Positions 1 through 8,590 are shown, numbered from the stretch's first letter. The stretch: DNA of 64,000 nucleotides from JACVRW01 sp963757815 (GCA_963757815.1 CAVWSN010000025.1:62001-126000), one strand, 5' to 3'. The notes: generated by a model not told the origin, from the letters alone. Translations and numbers: made by a program.

Positions 1-2
1 CA

Positions 3-599
3 GGCGGCGAGTACGGCGCTGACTACGTCGTCGGGTCGTGCGGTGGCACCGGCGGCGGGGGTGGCGGAGGCGGCGGCGGGGGCCCGGCCGGGATCTCGTC
101 GGTCCAGCTGCGCGCGCCCGCCAAGCGCGTGGGCGCCGGCCCGGTGCGCGTACGTGGCAGCATCGCGCCGGCGCGCGGGGGCGTGCCCGTCGAGCTGTCG
201 GTCAGGGCCCGTAACAGGGTCGTCCGGCGCCTGACCACCCGCGCTGACGGTACGTTCTCGACGTCGATCCGGCTCTCGGAGACGACTCGCGTCCGGGCCA
301 CGGCGGGCGGTCTCGGCTCGCAGACGCGCACGGTCGCGATGCTCTCGAGGACCCGGATCACGGTGCGGCATATGCCCGACGGTGGCGTCTTGGTGCAGGG
401 CCGGGTCAACCCTGCGCTGCCCGGGCGTGTTCTGTTGCTGCGCACGACCGCCGTCAAGCCGTCCGCGCGGACCTCTGCCCGCAAGGGCCGTTTCACCTTC
501 CGCCTGAAGGACCCACGGCCTGGCCGCTACGAGGCCGTGTTCATCCCATCCAAGGGCCGCGCGGAGCGGTCCACCTCCAACAAGGGAGTAATCCGATGA
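3..599 (+). CDS. C-terminal part of an exported protein with Gly-rich linker and beta-sandwich-like tail (5' end outside window)
   Basis: The reading frame is open from the first bases of the window, so only the C-terminal ~198 residues are visible and the start lies upstream. After a short stretch comes a run of ten glycines (about nt 51-80), a typical flexible linker, followed by ~160 residues rich in alternating hydrophobic and charged positions (VRVRGSI, FSTSIRL, FTFRL, GRYEAVF). This looks like one or two Ig-like or carboxypeptidase-regulatory-like beta domains. The stop overlaps the next start by ATGA, so the two are probably one transcript. I cannot name a family; an extracytoplasmic location is inferred from the linker and from the exported neighbours. 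Confidence 0.6.
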   Translation, partial: GGEYGADYVVGSCGGTGGGGGGGGGGGPAGISSVQLRAPAKRVGAGPVRVRGSIAPARGGVPVELSVRARNRVVRRLTTRADGTFSTSIRLSETTRVRATAGGLGSQTRTVAMLSRTRITVRHMPDGGVLVQGRVNPALPGRVLLLRTTAVKPSARTSARKGRFTFRLKDPRPGRYEAVFIPSKGRAERSTSNKGVIR

Positions 600-1690
600 A
601 GGTCACCCGTCTGGCCGTGCTCGCCACAGCGGTGGCGGCACTCGGCGTCCCGGCGGCCGCGTCAGCGCATCCGTCGGTCTATACGGACGTTGCGAAGTTG
701 GTTCCGAGCCCTCCACCACCCGTCATCACGCCTGCAGATCTGACCAATCAGACGCGCTACGTGGTCTCCAACCACGGCAACAGCTACGTCCTGCGTGAGT
801 CCAACAACCAGACCAGCGGAGGTGTGGTCGACTACAAACTCGCGCCCGGTGCGTGGCGAAGCCAGCCAAGCGTCACCACGTCCGACCTCATCGCCCAGGC
901 CGGCACCGGCGGCCAGGCGCACAACACCTGCACGACACCCGCGCTGACCGCCGTCAGCGCCATCGAGGGGTGGCAGGAGGAGTCTGCCGCGGGCAAGCCC
1001 GAGCCGTTCTTCGCGTACGTGCCGTTCCAAAAGGCGTCGGCCGGGCTGGATGACCATCCCGAGGTCTGGATCCCGCACGTCAAGACCCTCACCGGTGTGG
1101 ACCTCACGACGGTGAGCAACGATGCGAGCGCCGCGACGGCGCAGCTCAAGGCGCTGTGTGAGGCCCTTCCGGGTCCAGGCGTATTCGTCCCGGCGGACGC
1201 GATGCAGACCGCCGCGACGGCGTTCAACAGCGCGACGATCCTGGAGGCGACGAACCCGTTGAACGCCCGGATCGGTCAGCTCAACACTCTCAACCAGCAG
1301 CTCGAGGCGCAGAAGGCGGCCGCCCAGCGGGCCACCGGCGCCGCACAGGCTGAGGTCGCGCGCCTGATGACTCGGCTGCGGCTCGAGGAGGTTGGCAGCC
1401 AGTCGCCCGCGCGACTCGCCTCCGACGGTCCGTCCGTCAGGGTGACGGGTCCCGCCGGCATGGCGGTCACGGTCCGGCTGCGGGTCGACAGGGCCACGGC
1501 CAAGGCGATCGGCTGGAAGTCGCTCGTGCTGGGCAAGGAGAGCGCGACCATCGGACAGGACGCGAGCGCGCTCGTCGAGTTCGCGCTCAGCGGCCGTGCG
1601 AGGGGCGCTCTGAGCAAGGCGAAGCGGTCGATGGAGGTCTACTTCGCGGCTCGGTCTGGGGATCGCTACGCCTCGACGCGTAACCGCTGA
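596..1690 (+). CDS. exported protein of unknown function with central coiled coil
   Basis: 364 residues. A clear Sec signal peptide (basic MKVTR start, hydrophobic core, AAASA at residues 20-24) would leave histidine 25 as the first mature residue. The mature part has a Pro-rich stretch (SPPPPV, near residue 40), a mid region with two cysteines about 60 residues apart that could form a disulfide, then a heptad-like segment around residues 225-265 (LNTLNQQLEAQ onward) predicted to be a coiled coil, and a beta-rich C-terminus. No family is recognised. It is translationally coupled (ATGA) to the upstream gene and lies just ahead of copper-type genes whose mature proteins also begin with His, so a role in the same surface or copper module is possible but unproven. 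Confidence 0.65.
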   Translation: MKVTRLAVLATAVAALGVPAAASAHPSVYTDVAKLVPSPPPPVITPADLTNQTRYVVSNHGNSYVLRESNNQTSGGVVDYKLAPGAWRSQPSVTTSDLIAQAGTGGQAHNTCTTPALTAVSAIEGWQEESAAGKPEPFFAYVPFQKASAGLDDHPEVWIPHVKTLTGVDLTTVSNDASAATAQLKALCEALPGPGVFVPADAMQTAATAFNSATILEATNPLNARIGQLNTLNQQLEAQKAAAQRATGAAQAEVARLMTRLRLEEVGSQSPARLASDGPSVRVTGPAGMAVTVRLRVDRATAKAIGWKSLVLGKESATIGQDASALVEFALSGRARGALSKAKRSMEVYFAARSGDRYASTRNR

Positions 1691-1709
1691 CGGGCGAGAA
1701 AGGAGCACG

Positions 1710-2076
1710 ATGCGAATGCGTTTAGTAGTCACGGTCCTTGCCGCGCTCGCCGCGGTGGCGCTTGCGGCCACCGCGGCCATGGCGCACGTCGACGTGAAGT
1801 CCCGGAGTCCCTCCAAGGGGGGCTCGGCGAGCAAATCGATCGGGTCCGTCAGCGTCACCTTCGAGGGGCCGATCCGAAGCGGCGGAATCCGCGTCGTCGG
1901 GCCGGGCGGGACGGGTCGTCTCGTCTGGCAGCGGCGGGCGTGATCCGCGCAACATCACCCGCGTCAAGGTCGGGCTGAAGGGGTCGAAGAGGGCGGGCAG
2001 CTATCGGGCGAGGTATTCGATAGTCGCCGCTGACGGTCACCGGCAGCGGGGCTCATGGACGTTCCGGCTGCGGTGA
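1710..2076 (+). pseudogene. CopC-like copper-binding exported protein, interrupted by +1 frameshift
   Basis: The first frame (from ATG 1710) gives a signal peptide and a mature start at His26 (AMA-HVDVKSRSP), then the CopC signature of a VxFExPI strand and a GPGGT turn, before a stop at 1941-1943. The +1 frame then gives the rest of the fold: SSGSGGRDPRN, a Lys-rich strand, GSYRARYSIVAADGH and a GSWTFRLR end at TGA 2074-2076, which is how CopC proteins end (SADGH...G.F.F). Removing one G in the GGACGGGTCG stretch near 1912-1918 restores a ~121-residue CopC. CopC proteins bind copper through an N-terminal His brace. The restored stop forms a TGATG overlap with the next gene, supporting a single intact ancestral gene. 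A sequencing indel is more likely than true decay. Confidence 0.7.
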
Positions 2077-2792
2077 TGACGACACGAGCATCGCGCGCGC
2101 TAGTCGCGGCCCTGATCTGCACGGGCTTGGTCCTCGCGACCGGGTCGGGACCGGCCGCGGCGCACATCCAGGTGTTTCCGGCCACGGCTGCCCCTGACGA
2201 TGCGGTGCTGTTCGAGGTGTTGGTGCCGAACGAGCGTGAGAACCGAACGGTCGAGGTCGAGCTGGCGGTGCCCCCGAACGTACTCCCCTTCTCGTACGAG
2301 GAGACGCCTGGCTGGCGGCGGACGCTGAAGCTCAATCCCAACCAGTCGATCCGCTCGATCGTGTGGCGGGGAACCATGCCCTCCGACGGCTTCACGCGGT
2401 TCGGGTTCCTGGCCTCAACTCCGCCGCGTGAGGGCGAGATCTCGTGGAAGGCGGTTCAGACCTATGACGACGGGCGCAAGGTGCGCTGGATCGAGCCGCC
2501 GGACGGTGAGCAGCCGGCCCCTGTTACGACGGTCTCTGAGCGCGCCCCACGCCAGGACGCTGGCGGAGAGGGGCCGGGCGAGGCGTCGTCCGGGCAGCCG
2601 CAGTCGCCCGCTGAGACCGAGACCGAGCCCGAGGCGATGGCTGAGGAATCGGACGGCTCGAGCAGCTCGGACACGACGGCGCGCTGGCTGGCCGCCGGTG
2701 CTCTTGCCGTCGCCCTCGGGACCCTCGGGCTGACTATTGCGCGACGCCCGGGTACATCAACTCCTGAAAGAAGAAAGGAGCCGACAACATGA
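2076..2792 (+). CDS. YcnI family (DUF1775) copper-associated membrane-anchored protein, copy 1
   Basis: 238 residues. Signal peptide ending PAAA, giving a mature N-terminal His30 (HIQVFPATA). The DUF1775 core follows: VPNERENRTVEVELAVPP, a GW strand, FxFxxxTP and the family motif QTYDDGRKVRWIEPP. The tail is acidic and low in complexity (about residues 155-210), then one hydrophobic helix (~LAAGALAVALGTLGLTI) and a basic end, as for a sortase-less membrane anchor. YcnI proteins bind Cu(II) through the N-terminal His and are encoded with CopC/CopD proteins. I chose ATG 2076 over 2055 because it starts the signal peptide properly and overlaps the restored copC stop (TGATG). Confidence 0.85.
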   Translation: MTTRASRALVAALICTGLVLATGSGPAAAHIQVFPATAAPDDAVLFEVLVPNERENRTVEVELAVPPNVLPFSYEETPGWRRTLKLNPNQSIRSIVWRGTMPSDGFTRFGFLASTPPREGEISWKAVQTYDDGRKVRWIEPPDGEQPAPVTTVSERAPRQDAGGEGPGEASSGQPQSPAETETEPEAMAEESDGSSSSDTTARWLAAGALAVALGTLGLTIARRPGTSTPERRKEPTT

Positions 2793-3478
2793 GCATCGGC
2801 AGATACATCCTCGCAACCGCTCTCGCGGCGGTCCTCGCGATCGCTCCGGCTGCGGCGGCCCACGTGACCGTGCAGCCCGAGGAGGCGCCCGCGGGCGGCT
2901 TCACCCGCCTCGACGTGCGCGTGCCAACCGAGCGCGACAACGCCAGCACGACAAAGGTCGACGTCCAGTTCCCACCGGGCTTCCTGTTCGTCTCCACCGA
3001 GCCGGTCCCGGGTTGGAACTCCGAGATCACCATGCGCAAGCTCGACAAGCCGGTCGAGCAGTTCGGTGAGCAGATCACGGAGGAGGTCGACCGCGTCACG
3101 TTCACGGCCGACGGCGAAGGCATCGGTCCGGGCCAGTTCCAGGACTTCGGGCTCTCGCTCGGCGTGCCGGACAAGGCCGGCTCGACGCTCACCTTCAAGG
3201 CGGTGCAGACCTACAGCAACGGTGAGGTCGTGCGCTGGATCGGGCCGCCGGACGCCGACGAGCCGGCGCCGCAGGTGAAGCTCACGGCAGCCGAGGGCGA
3301 AGGCGGAGCCGCGGAGCCCGCGGCACAGCAGCCGCAGGCGCCTGCCGCGGAGGAGGACGACGACAGCGGAAGCGACACGCTCTCGATCATCGCGCTGATC
3401 GTCGGCGGCTTGGGCCTCGCGGCGGGTCTGGCCGCCCTTCTCACGGGGCGTCGCCGCGCGGGTGTTGGGGCCGCCTAG
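2789..3478 (+). CDS. YcnI family (DUF1775) copper-associated membrane-anchored protein, copy 2
   Basis: 229 residues, paralogous to the preceding gene and coupled to it by ATGA. The signal peptide ends AAAA with mature His25 (HVTVQPEEA). The core contains VPTERDNASTTKVDVQFPP, PGWNSEI, the FQDFGLSLGVP strand and QTYSNGEVVRWIGPP, all in the order of DUF1775. A Glu/Asp/Ala-rich linker (about residues 160-190) leads to a single transmembrane helix (LSIIALIVGGLGLAAGLAALL) and RRR. A strong AGGAG-like site (AGAAAGGAGCC) precedes the ATG. Expected role: extracytoplasmic copper binding or transfer together with copy 1 and the CopC-like protein. A rho-independent terminator-like hairpin follows at 3511. 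Confidence 0.87.
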   Translation: MSIGRYILATALAAVLAIAPAAAAHVTVQPEEAPAGGFTRLDVRVPTERDNASTTKVDVQFPPGFLFVSTEPVPGWNSEITMRKLDKPVEQFGEQITEEVDRVTFTADGEGIGPGQFQDFGLSLGVPDKAGSTLTFKAVQTYSNGEVVRWIGPPDADEPAPQVKLTAAEGEGGAAEPAAQQPQAPAAEEDDDSGSDTLSIIALIVGGLGLAAGLAALLTGRRRAGVGAA

Positions 3479-3510
3479 CGCCAAGCCATACGGCCAACCT
3501 CTTAGGTTCA

Positions 3511-3541
3511 GCGTCTCGAGGCGCCTCGCGCCTCGAGACGC
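3511..3541 (+). terminator. strong hairpin closing the copC/YcnI operon
   Basis: Perfect inverted repeat with 13-bp arms (GCGTCTCGAGGCG and its complement) and a 5-nt CCTCG loop, 32 bp after the stop of the second YcnI gene. No U-tract follows, which is usual in high-GC actinobacteria. It lies between a plus-strand gene and the 3' end of a small minus-strand gene, so it can serve both. Confidence 0.7.
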
Positions 3542-3559
3542 GGCAGCGTAGATCTGCGC

Positions 3560-3811
3560 CTAGCCGGGCGCCGCGTTGCCGCGACGCAGCTGGCGCCGGA
3601 TCCCTCGGCGCACCAGCCCGCGGCGCGCCCCGCCGAGGCCCGCCGTTGCGATCGGGCCCGCGACCGCGCCGGCGACCGCCAGGCCCAGTGGCGCGAGCGG
3701 GGTCGCGCCGAAGAAGAGGAGCCCGATCGCCGCGCCCAGCTCAGCCCCGATCAGCCCGGCCACGATGACGCGTGGCGCATTCCGTCGTGGGTCGGGGCCG
3801 GGCGCGGGCAT
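3560..3811 (-). CDS. small two-helix membrane protein, unknown
   Basis: 83 residues from ATG 3811. A short Pro-rich cytoplasmic-like start (MPAPGPDPRR) is followed by two hydrophobic, Ala/Gly-rich helices (VIVAGLIGAELGAAIGLLF and LAVAGAVAGPIATAGLG) and a very basic tail (RRGLVRRGIRRQLRRG), as expected from the positive-inside rule. The frame stays open upstream, so the start is uncertain. No family is recognised. It is convergent with the YcnI operon across the shared hairpin. The hydrophobicity pattern is the only support. Confidence 0.45.
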   Translation of the reverse strand: MPAPGPDPRRNAPRVIVAGLIGAELGAAIGLLFFGATPLAPLGLAVAGAVAGPIATAGLGGARRGLVRRGIRRQLRRGNAAPG

Positions 3812-3899
3812 GGGGGTCGGTTCGCCGAAGGCCCGGCCCAGTCCTCCCCGCTGCAAGAACCCTGGGGGGGGACGGGAGGCCCGGTAGGGTGGCCGGACC

Positions 3900-4679
3900 A
3901 TGGGACTTGTGCAGACAGAGGACCGCGGCGCGGTCCGCCACCTCGTTCTCAACCGCCCGGAAAAGCGAAACGCACTCAACGGCGAGCTCGTGCGCGAGCT
4001 CGGTGCCGCGATCGAGGCGGCCGCGGTCGACGACTCCGTCCGGGTGCTGGTGCTTCGCGGCGCGGGCCCGATGTTCTCTGCGGGAATGGACGTGGGCGAC
4101 CTGCGCCGGCTCTCCGAGAACCCGGAGGGCCTGAGAGCGTTCCGGCGGCCGCTCATCGCCTGGTGGAACCTGCTCGAGGAGATGCCGAAGCCGACGATCT
4201 GCCAGATCCACGGCGCGGCCCTCGGCGGCGCCTTCGAGCTCGCGCTCGCGTGCGACTTCCGCACGATGGCCGAGGACGCCGTGGCCGGGATCATGGAGGT
4301 GCGCATCGGGTTGCTGCCGGACGTGGGCGGCTGCTCGCGGCTGCCGGCGATGGTGGGCCTAGGCAACGCGAAGGAGCTGATCCTCACCGGCAAGGTCATC
4401 GACGGGCGCGAGGCGCACCGCATCGGGTTCGCCAACCGGATCGCGCCCGCCGACTCGCTCGACGAGGTCACCGGCGGCCTGGTGAACGAGCTCCTCGGCT
4501 GCGCCCCGCGCGCGGTCGGGCTCGCGAAGCGGGTACTGGACGCCGCCGCGAAGCCGGCGCTGGCGACGACGCTCGAGCTCGAGGTGTCGGCGCAGGAGAT
4601 GCTCGCCGGAACCGAGGATTTCGCCGAGGGCACGCGCGCGTTCTTCGAGAAACGCACGCCGGAGTTCGCCGGGCGTTAA
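3900..4679 (+). CDS. enoyl-CoA hydratase/isomerase (crotonase) family protein
   Basis: 259 residues, normal for the family. The first oxyanion-hole segment (LNRPEKRNALNG, ~19-30), SAGMDVGDL (~60-68) and the second oxyanion segment HGAALGGAFELALACDF (~103-119) are present. The two positions of the catalytic glutamates in hydratases appear to be kept (MEVRIGLLP and NAKELILTG), so hydratase activity is plausible, but substrate chain length cannot be read. It stands alone, followed by a perfect hairpin at 4700. The crotonase superfamily also holds isomerases and hydrolases. Nearby HMG-CoA lyase and SDR genes suggest acyl-CoA or branched-chain catabolism. Confidence 0.9.
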   Translation: MGLVQTEDRGAVRHLVLNRPEKRNALNGELVRELGAAIEAAAVDDSVRVLVLRGAGPMFSAGMDVGDLRRLSENPEGLRAFRRPLIAWWNLLEEMPKPTICQIHGAALGGAFELALACDFRTMAEDAVAGIMEVRIGLLPDVGGCSRLPAMVGLGNAKELILTGKVIDGREAHRIGFANRIAPADSLDEVTGGLVNELLGCAPRAVGLAKRVLDAAAKPALATTLELEVSAQEMLAGTEDFAEGTRAFFEKRTPEFAGR

Positions 4680-4699
4680 GAGGCGCCCCTGAAGCGCCG

Positions 4700-4726
4700 C
4701 GGGCCCGGATCTGGTGTCCGGGCCCG
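4700..4726 (+). terminator. hairpin after crotonase gene
   Basis: Perfect 10-bp inverted repeat (CGGGCCCGGA / TCCGGGCCCG) with a 7-nt loop, 20 bp after the crotonase stop and before the 3' end of the converging MFS gene. The remaining 140 bp up to 4866 show nothing that I can interpret. Confidence 0.65.
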
Positions 4727-4866
4727 AGCGCGCAAATGCCGAGGCTGGGTCGGGGGAACCCATATGTGCCGAAAACCGGCCTCGGCGGCTATATGGGGTA
4801 TACCCACACCAGAAGGGTTGTACACCTGTAATGGGCGCCAACGCTCGCGCAAGGCTGCCGCCAGAG

Positions 4867-5992
4867 TCAGGGCCGGGGGACCGCGGCGCGCCGTCCGGCG
4901 ATCGCCATCACGAGCGCTGCGGCGAGCGCCACGCCCGCGGTCACGAGCCAGGCTGCGCTGTATCCGGCCGCTGAGTAGAGCGCCCCGAAGGCCGCCGGGC
5001 CGCCCGCCGCGCCCACGTAGATGCCGGTCTGGCTGATGCCGGTCGCAGCACCAGGTGACTCCCGGTGCAGGTGCACGACCGCCATATTGAAGATCCCGGG
5101 CCAGCCCCATCCGAGGGCAAAGGCGGCGATCGCGCCGACCACGAACAGCGCCGGCGCGCCCGTGGCGAGCAGGGCGAAGCCGCCGCAGCCGAGCGCGAGC
5201 AACGCCACGACCATTCCGAGCCCGTAGTCGAGCCGCCGGTCTGCCCTGATGCCGACCGCGAGCCGCACCGCCAGCGAGGCCGCGCTGCCCACCGCGGCCA
5301 GCACGCCCGCCGCGCCCTCCGCTATCCCGACGTCCACGGCCGACGCGACGAGGTAGGCGCTGAGCGCGCAGGGCGCGGCGCTTCCGAGTGCCGCGCCGAG
5401 CGCGATGAGGATGAGCGTCCGCGAGGGTCGCGGCGGCGGGTCACGCTCCGCAGCCGGCCGCAGCAACGGGGCGTGCCGCCCCAGCACCACGGCCACCGCC
5501 AGCGGCCCGAGCGCGCAGATCACGAAGGTCGCGCGCCAGCCGAACGGGATCGCGAGCACCGGCAGCGCCAGCCCGCTCACCAGTACGGCGGCCGGGATCG
5601 CCGGTCTGCTTGATGCCGAAGGCGAGGCCCTGGCGCTCCATCGGCACCTGATCGGCCATGAACAGGTTGATGGCGGGCTGGGCCACCGAGTTGGCCAGCC
5701 CCGCGACGACCAGGAACGCGAACAGCGCGACAAGCGAGTCCGCGAGCAGACCCGCCGCGAGCAGGCAGGCGCCCGCGACCACGACGCTCGCGCGCATGGC
5801 GCGCAGCGCCCCGGTGCGCTCCGACATCCGGCCCCCGGGCCCGGCGCCGATCGCCCCGGCGAGGAAGAAGACGGTCACGCCCGCGGCCACCGCTTCGACG
5901 CTCACGTCGAGATCGCCGCGAATCTGCAGGGCGAGCGCCCCGACCAGGAAGCCGGGCAGGACGGCCGCGGTTCCGGCCGCGACCGCGAGCAG
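4867..5992 (-). pseudogene. MFS transporter, one frameshift and no clear start codon
   Basis: Two overlapping frames make one MFS protein of ~374 residues. The upstream frame gives the first six helices and the conserved FGIKQTG; after that the frame must change to continue IPAAVLVSGLALP, the usual GIKQxGIPAA motif of this MFS group. Removing one G from ACCGGCGATCCC (plus-strand ~5597-5600) joins them perfectly. The second half has helices to GISQTGIYVGAAGGP and the C-terminus. In the correct frame there is no ATG, GTG or TTG between the preceding gene's stop (6010) and the first helix; I placed the start at a CTG. Last gene of the SDR, HMG-CoA lyase, SLC13 run. Substrate unknown. Confidence 0.75.
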
Positions 5993-6009
5993 TGAGGGGC
6001 GTACGAGCC

Positions 6010-7668
6010 CTACGCCAGACCCACCAGGTTCGCCATCGCGATCACGCCGATGACGCACAGCACCGCACCGATGACGTCGAAGACGGCACCCGCCTTCAGC
6101 ATCCGTGTGATCGGAAGCAACCCGGAGGAGTAGACGATCGCATTGGGGGGCGTGGAGACCGGCAGCATGAAGCCATAGTTTGCCCCGAAGATCGCCGCCA
6201 GCGCCGGGATCGTCGGGTTCACGCCCGCCGCGGCCGCTATCGAGATCGCGATCGGGACCATGATCGCCGCGCTGGCAGTGTTGCTGGTGGTCTCGGAGAT
6301 CAGCACCGCGATCACGACGATCACGATCGTGATCCCGAAGATGCTCGACACGCCGAGCGCGTCGGAGATCGAGGTACCGATCTTCTCCGCGAGGCCGGTC
6401 TCGCTGAGCATCGTCCCGAGCACGATGCCGCCGCCGAACAGCAGGATCGTGCCCCAGTCGATTCGCGCCGCCTGATTCCAGTTGATCGTGAACTTGCGTT
6501 CCTTCCAGCTCACGGGGAGCAGGAACAGCAGCGCGGCCGCCACGATCGCGACGGTGCCCTCGTTGGCCGCCTCGCTCACCTGCACGTAGGCGTCCGAGTC
6601 GTCCCCGGCGAACAGCCCGACGATGCCGGGCAGGAACCAGCCGATCAGCGCGAAGGCGAGCACGAGCAGCGTGTTCTTCTCCCCGCGGGTGAGCGGGCCG
6701 AGCTTCGCCCGCTCCTCGGCCACGTGCTCCTCGACGCCGTCGACGTGGCGCACCTCGGGTCGGTTCATGAGCATCACGATCACGATCACGGCCACGAACA
6801 TCACGATCACGATCGGGAGCGCCATCTCGAACCACTCGAGGAACGTGATCGGCTCGCCGGTCTCGTCCTCGAGGAGCTGGCGCCCGATCAGGTTCGGCGG
6901 GCTGCCGATCGGGAGCAGGAGGCCCCCGACGGTGATGCCGTAGGTGATCACGAGCATCAGCGCGGCGCCGAAGCGCAGGCGCTCGACCTTGCGCTCGCCG
7001 TCGAGCTGACGCGCGACCATGCCGCCCACCACGCCCATGACGCCGATCGCGATCGGGAGCATCATCGCCGCGCCGGCGGTGTTCGACATCACCGGTGACG
7101 TGAGCGCGCCGATCAGACCGAAGGCGAGGATGATGCGGTAGGTCGAGCCTCCGACTGCCTTCATGGACAGCACGCGATAGGCGAGTCTTCGGTGCAGTCC
7201 GTGGACCACCATCGCCTCGGCGATGATGAAGCTGCCGATGAAGAGGAAGACGGTGTCGTCCGAGAAGGCGCCGAACACCACGTCGGTGGCGGCGTCGCCC
7301 TCGGGCGGCGGCGGCGTGGCCTCCAGCAGCGCGACGAGCGCCACGCCGAGCAGCGCTGTCACCGGGATCGGTATCGCCTCGGTGACCCACCAGGCCACCA
7401 CGAGCGCGAGGATCGCGGCGAGCCGGTGCTGGTTCGGCTCGAGCTCGAACGGGAACAGCAGGACGGCCGCGAAGACGAGCGGCCCGAGGAACAGGCCGAC
7501 CGTGCGCCGGCGGCGCTCGAAGCGCTGCTCGGCGGGCGAGAGGCGCCCGGCCTCGGTCTGCTCGTCGAGCGTGCGGTAGGTGCCGCCGCGGCCGACTTCG
7601 CCGTCGCCGTCGGCGACCCTTCGTTCGTCCTCCCGCTCGACACGCCGTTCCCTCGTCGGCGTCGACAT
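6010..7668 (-). CDS. SLC13 / DASS family anion symporter (dicarboxylate, sulfate or citrate type)
   Basis: 552 residues with a charged ~50-residue N-terminus and about a dozen hydrophobic helices. Two family signatures repeat as expected for the inverted DASS fold: SNTAGAAMMLPIAIG in the first half and SETTSNTASAAIMVPIAI in the second (the Ser-Asn-Thr motifs that bind sodium and the carboxylate). WWVTEAIPIPVTALLG near residue 90 is also typical. Such carriers move C4-dicarboxylates, citrate or sulfate with sodium. It sits 28 bp after HMG-CoA lyase on the same strand and directly before the MFS gene, so it may supply or export organic acids for that operon. The exact substrate cannot be read. 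Confidence 0.88.
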   Translation of the reverse strand: MSTPTRERRVEREDERRVADGDGEVGRGGTYRTLDEQTEAGRLSPAEQRFERRRRTVGLFLGPLVFAAVLLFPFELEPNQHRLAAILALVVAWWVTEAIPIPVTALLGVALVALLEATPPPPEGDAATDVVFGAFSDDTVFLFIGSFIIAEAMVVHGLHRRLAYRVLSMKAVGGSTYRIILAFGLIGALTSPVMSNTAGAAMMLPIAIGVMGVVGGMVARQLDGERKVERLRFGAALMLVITYGITVGGLLLPIGSPPNLIGRQLLEDETGEPITFLEWFEMALPIVIVMFVAVIVIVMLMNRPEVRHVDGVEEHVAEERAKLGPLTRGEKNTLLVLAFALIGWFLPGIVGLFAGDDSDAYVQVSEAANEGTVAIVAAALLFLLPVSWKERKFTINWNQAARIDWGTILLFGGGIVLGTMLSETGLAEKIGTSISDALGVSSIFGITIVIVVIAVLISETTSNTASAAIMVPIAISIAAAAGVNPTIPALAAIFGANYGFMLPVSTPPNAIVYSSGLLPITRMLKAGAVFDVIGAVLCVIGVIAMANLVGLA

Positions 7669-7696
7669 GCGGGGCTCCTACCCGGGGCGGGCGCCC

Positions 7697-8590
7697 TTAT
7701 TCCTGATGCCAGTCAACCGGTCCGGCGGTGAGCACGTGGCTGCCGAGCGGGCGACCCAGCACCCGCTGCACCTCGCGCGCACACGCGACCAGCTTCTCGA
7801 GGTCGATCCCCGTCTCGTAGCCCATCTCGTGCAGCATCGACACGAGGTCCTCGCTCGCGATGTTGCCGGTGGCGCCGGCCGGCACCGGGCAGCCGCCCAG
7901 CTCGCCGAAGGAGCTCTCGAACGAGCGCACGCCGGCACCCAGCGCCGCGAGCACGTTGGCGAGGCCCTGGCCGCGCGTGTTGTGGAAGTGCGCGGTGAGC
8001 TCGGCTCCGAGGTCGAGGCCCTCGAAGAAGCGGCTCACCTGGGCCGGGTTTGCCATGCCGGTGGTGTCGCCGAACGCGATCTCCTCGCAGCCGGCATCGA
8101 CGAGGCGGCGCGCGATGCCGAGCACGCGGTCGCGCGGCACGTGGCCCTCGTAGGGGCAGCCGAAAGCAACCGAGATCACGCCCTCGCAGCGCAGCCCGGC
8201 CTCGCGGGCGCGCGCCACTACGCGCTCGAGCCCTGTGAGCGACTCCTCGATCGAGCGGTTGACGTTCTTGCGGTTGTGAGTCTCGGAGGCGGAGAGGAAA
8301 AGGTTGACTTCCTGGAAGCGATCTCGAAGCTCCAGCGCGTTGTCGAGCCCGCGCTCGTTCGGGATCAGCACGGTCACCGCCACGTCCTCAGGGATGTCCG
8401 CGCGCCGCAGCACCTCGGCTCCGTCGGCCAGCTGCGGGATCACGTCGGCGCGCACGAAGCTCGTGACCTCGAGCCGGCGCAGGCCGGTGCGCGCCAGCAT
8501 CTCGACCAGGCGCACCTTGTCGTCCGTCGCGATGATCTCGGGCTCGTTCTGGAACCCGTCGCGGGGGCCGACCTCCCGGATCTTGACCAT
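7697..8590 (-). CDS. mvaB: hydroxymethylglutaryl-CoA lyase
   Basis: 297 residues, the family's normal length. The N-terminus VKIREVGPRDGFQNEP is the (beta/alpha)8 HMGL start with the catalytic R and D of R-D-G-x-Q. Metal-binding HFHNTRGQG and the loop signature FGELGGCPVPAGATGN, which carries the catalytic Cys, are both present. It cleaves HMG-CoA to acetoacetate and acetyl-CoA in leucine catabolism. The gene starts 6 bp after the SDR stop and is followed by the SLC13 gene, so it is in an operon. Some relatives act on other 3-hydroxy-3-methyl acyl-CoAs. The full leucine pathway is not in this window. Confidence 0.9.
   Translation of the reverse strand: MVKIREVGPRDGFQNEPEIIATDDKVRLVEMLARTGLRRLEVTSFVRADVIPQLADGAEVLRRADIPEDVAVTVLIPNERGLDNALELRDRFQEVNLFLSASETHNRKNVNRSIEESLTGLERVVARAREAGLRCEGVISVAFGCPYEGHVPRDRVLGIARRLVDAGCEEIAFGDTTGMANPAQVSRFFEGLDLGAELTAHFHNTRGQGLANVLAALGAGVRSFESSFGELGGCPVPAGATGNIASEDLVSMLHEMGYETGIDLEKLVACAREVQRVLGRPLGSHVLTAGPVDWHQE

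Noticed and set aside
51..80. Gly-codon repeat near the window start as a tandem repeat or CRISPR-like array
   Set aside because: It is a poly-glycine linker in an open reading frame, with no spacer structure.
4745..4830. AT-richer stretch with TATATGG and TATACCC as a promoter
   Set aside because: No plus-strand gene follows and the downstream gene is read toward it; the pattern is too weak to call.
5992..7098. A 368-codon plus-strand frame rich in His/Asp/Arg opposite the SLC13 gene
   Set aside because: Its His-Asp runs (DHDHD) are the antisense of repeated Ile/Val codons (GATCACGATC) of the transporter.
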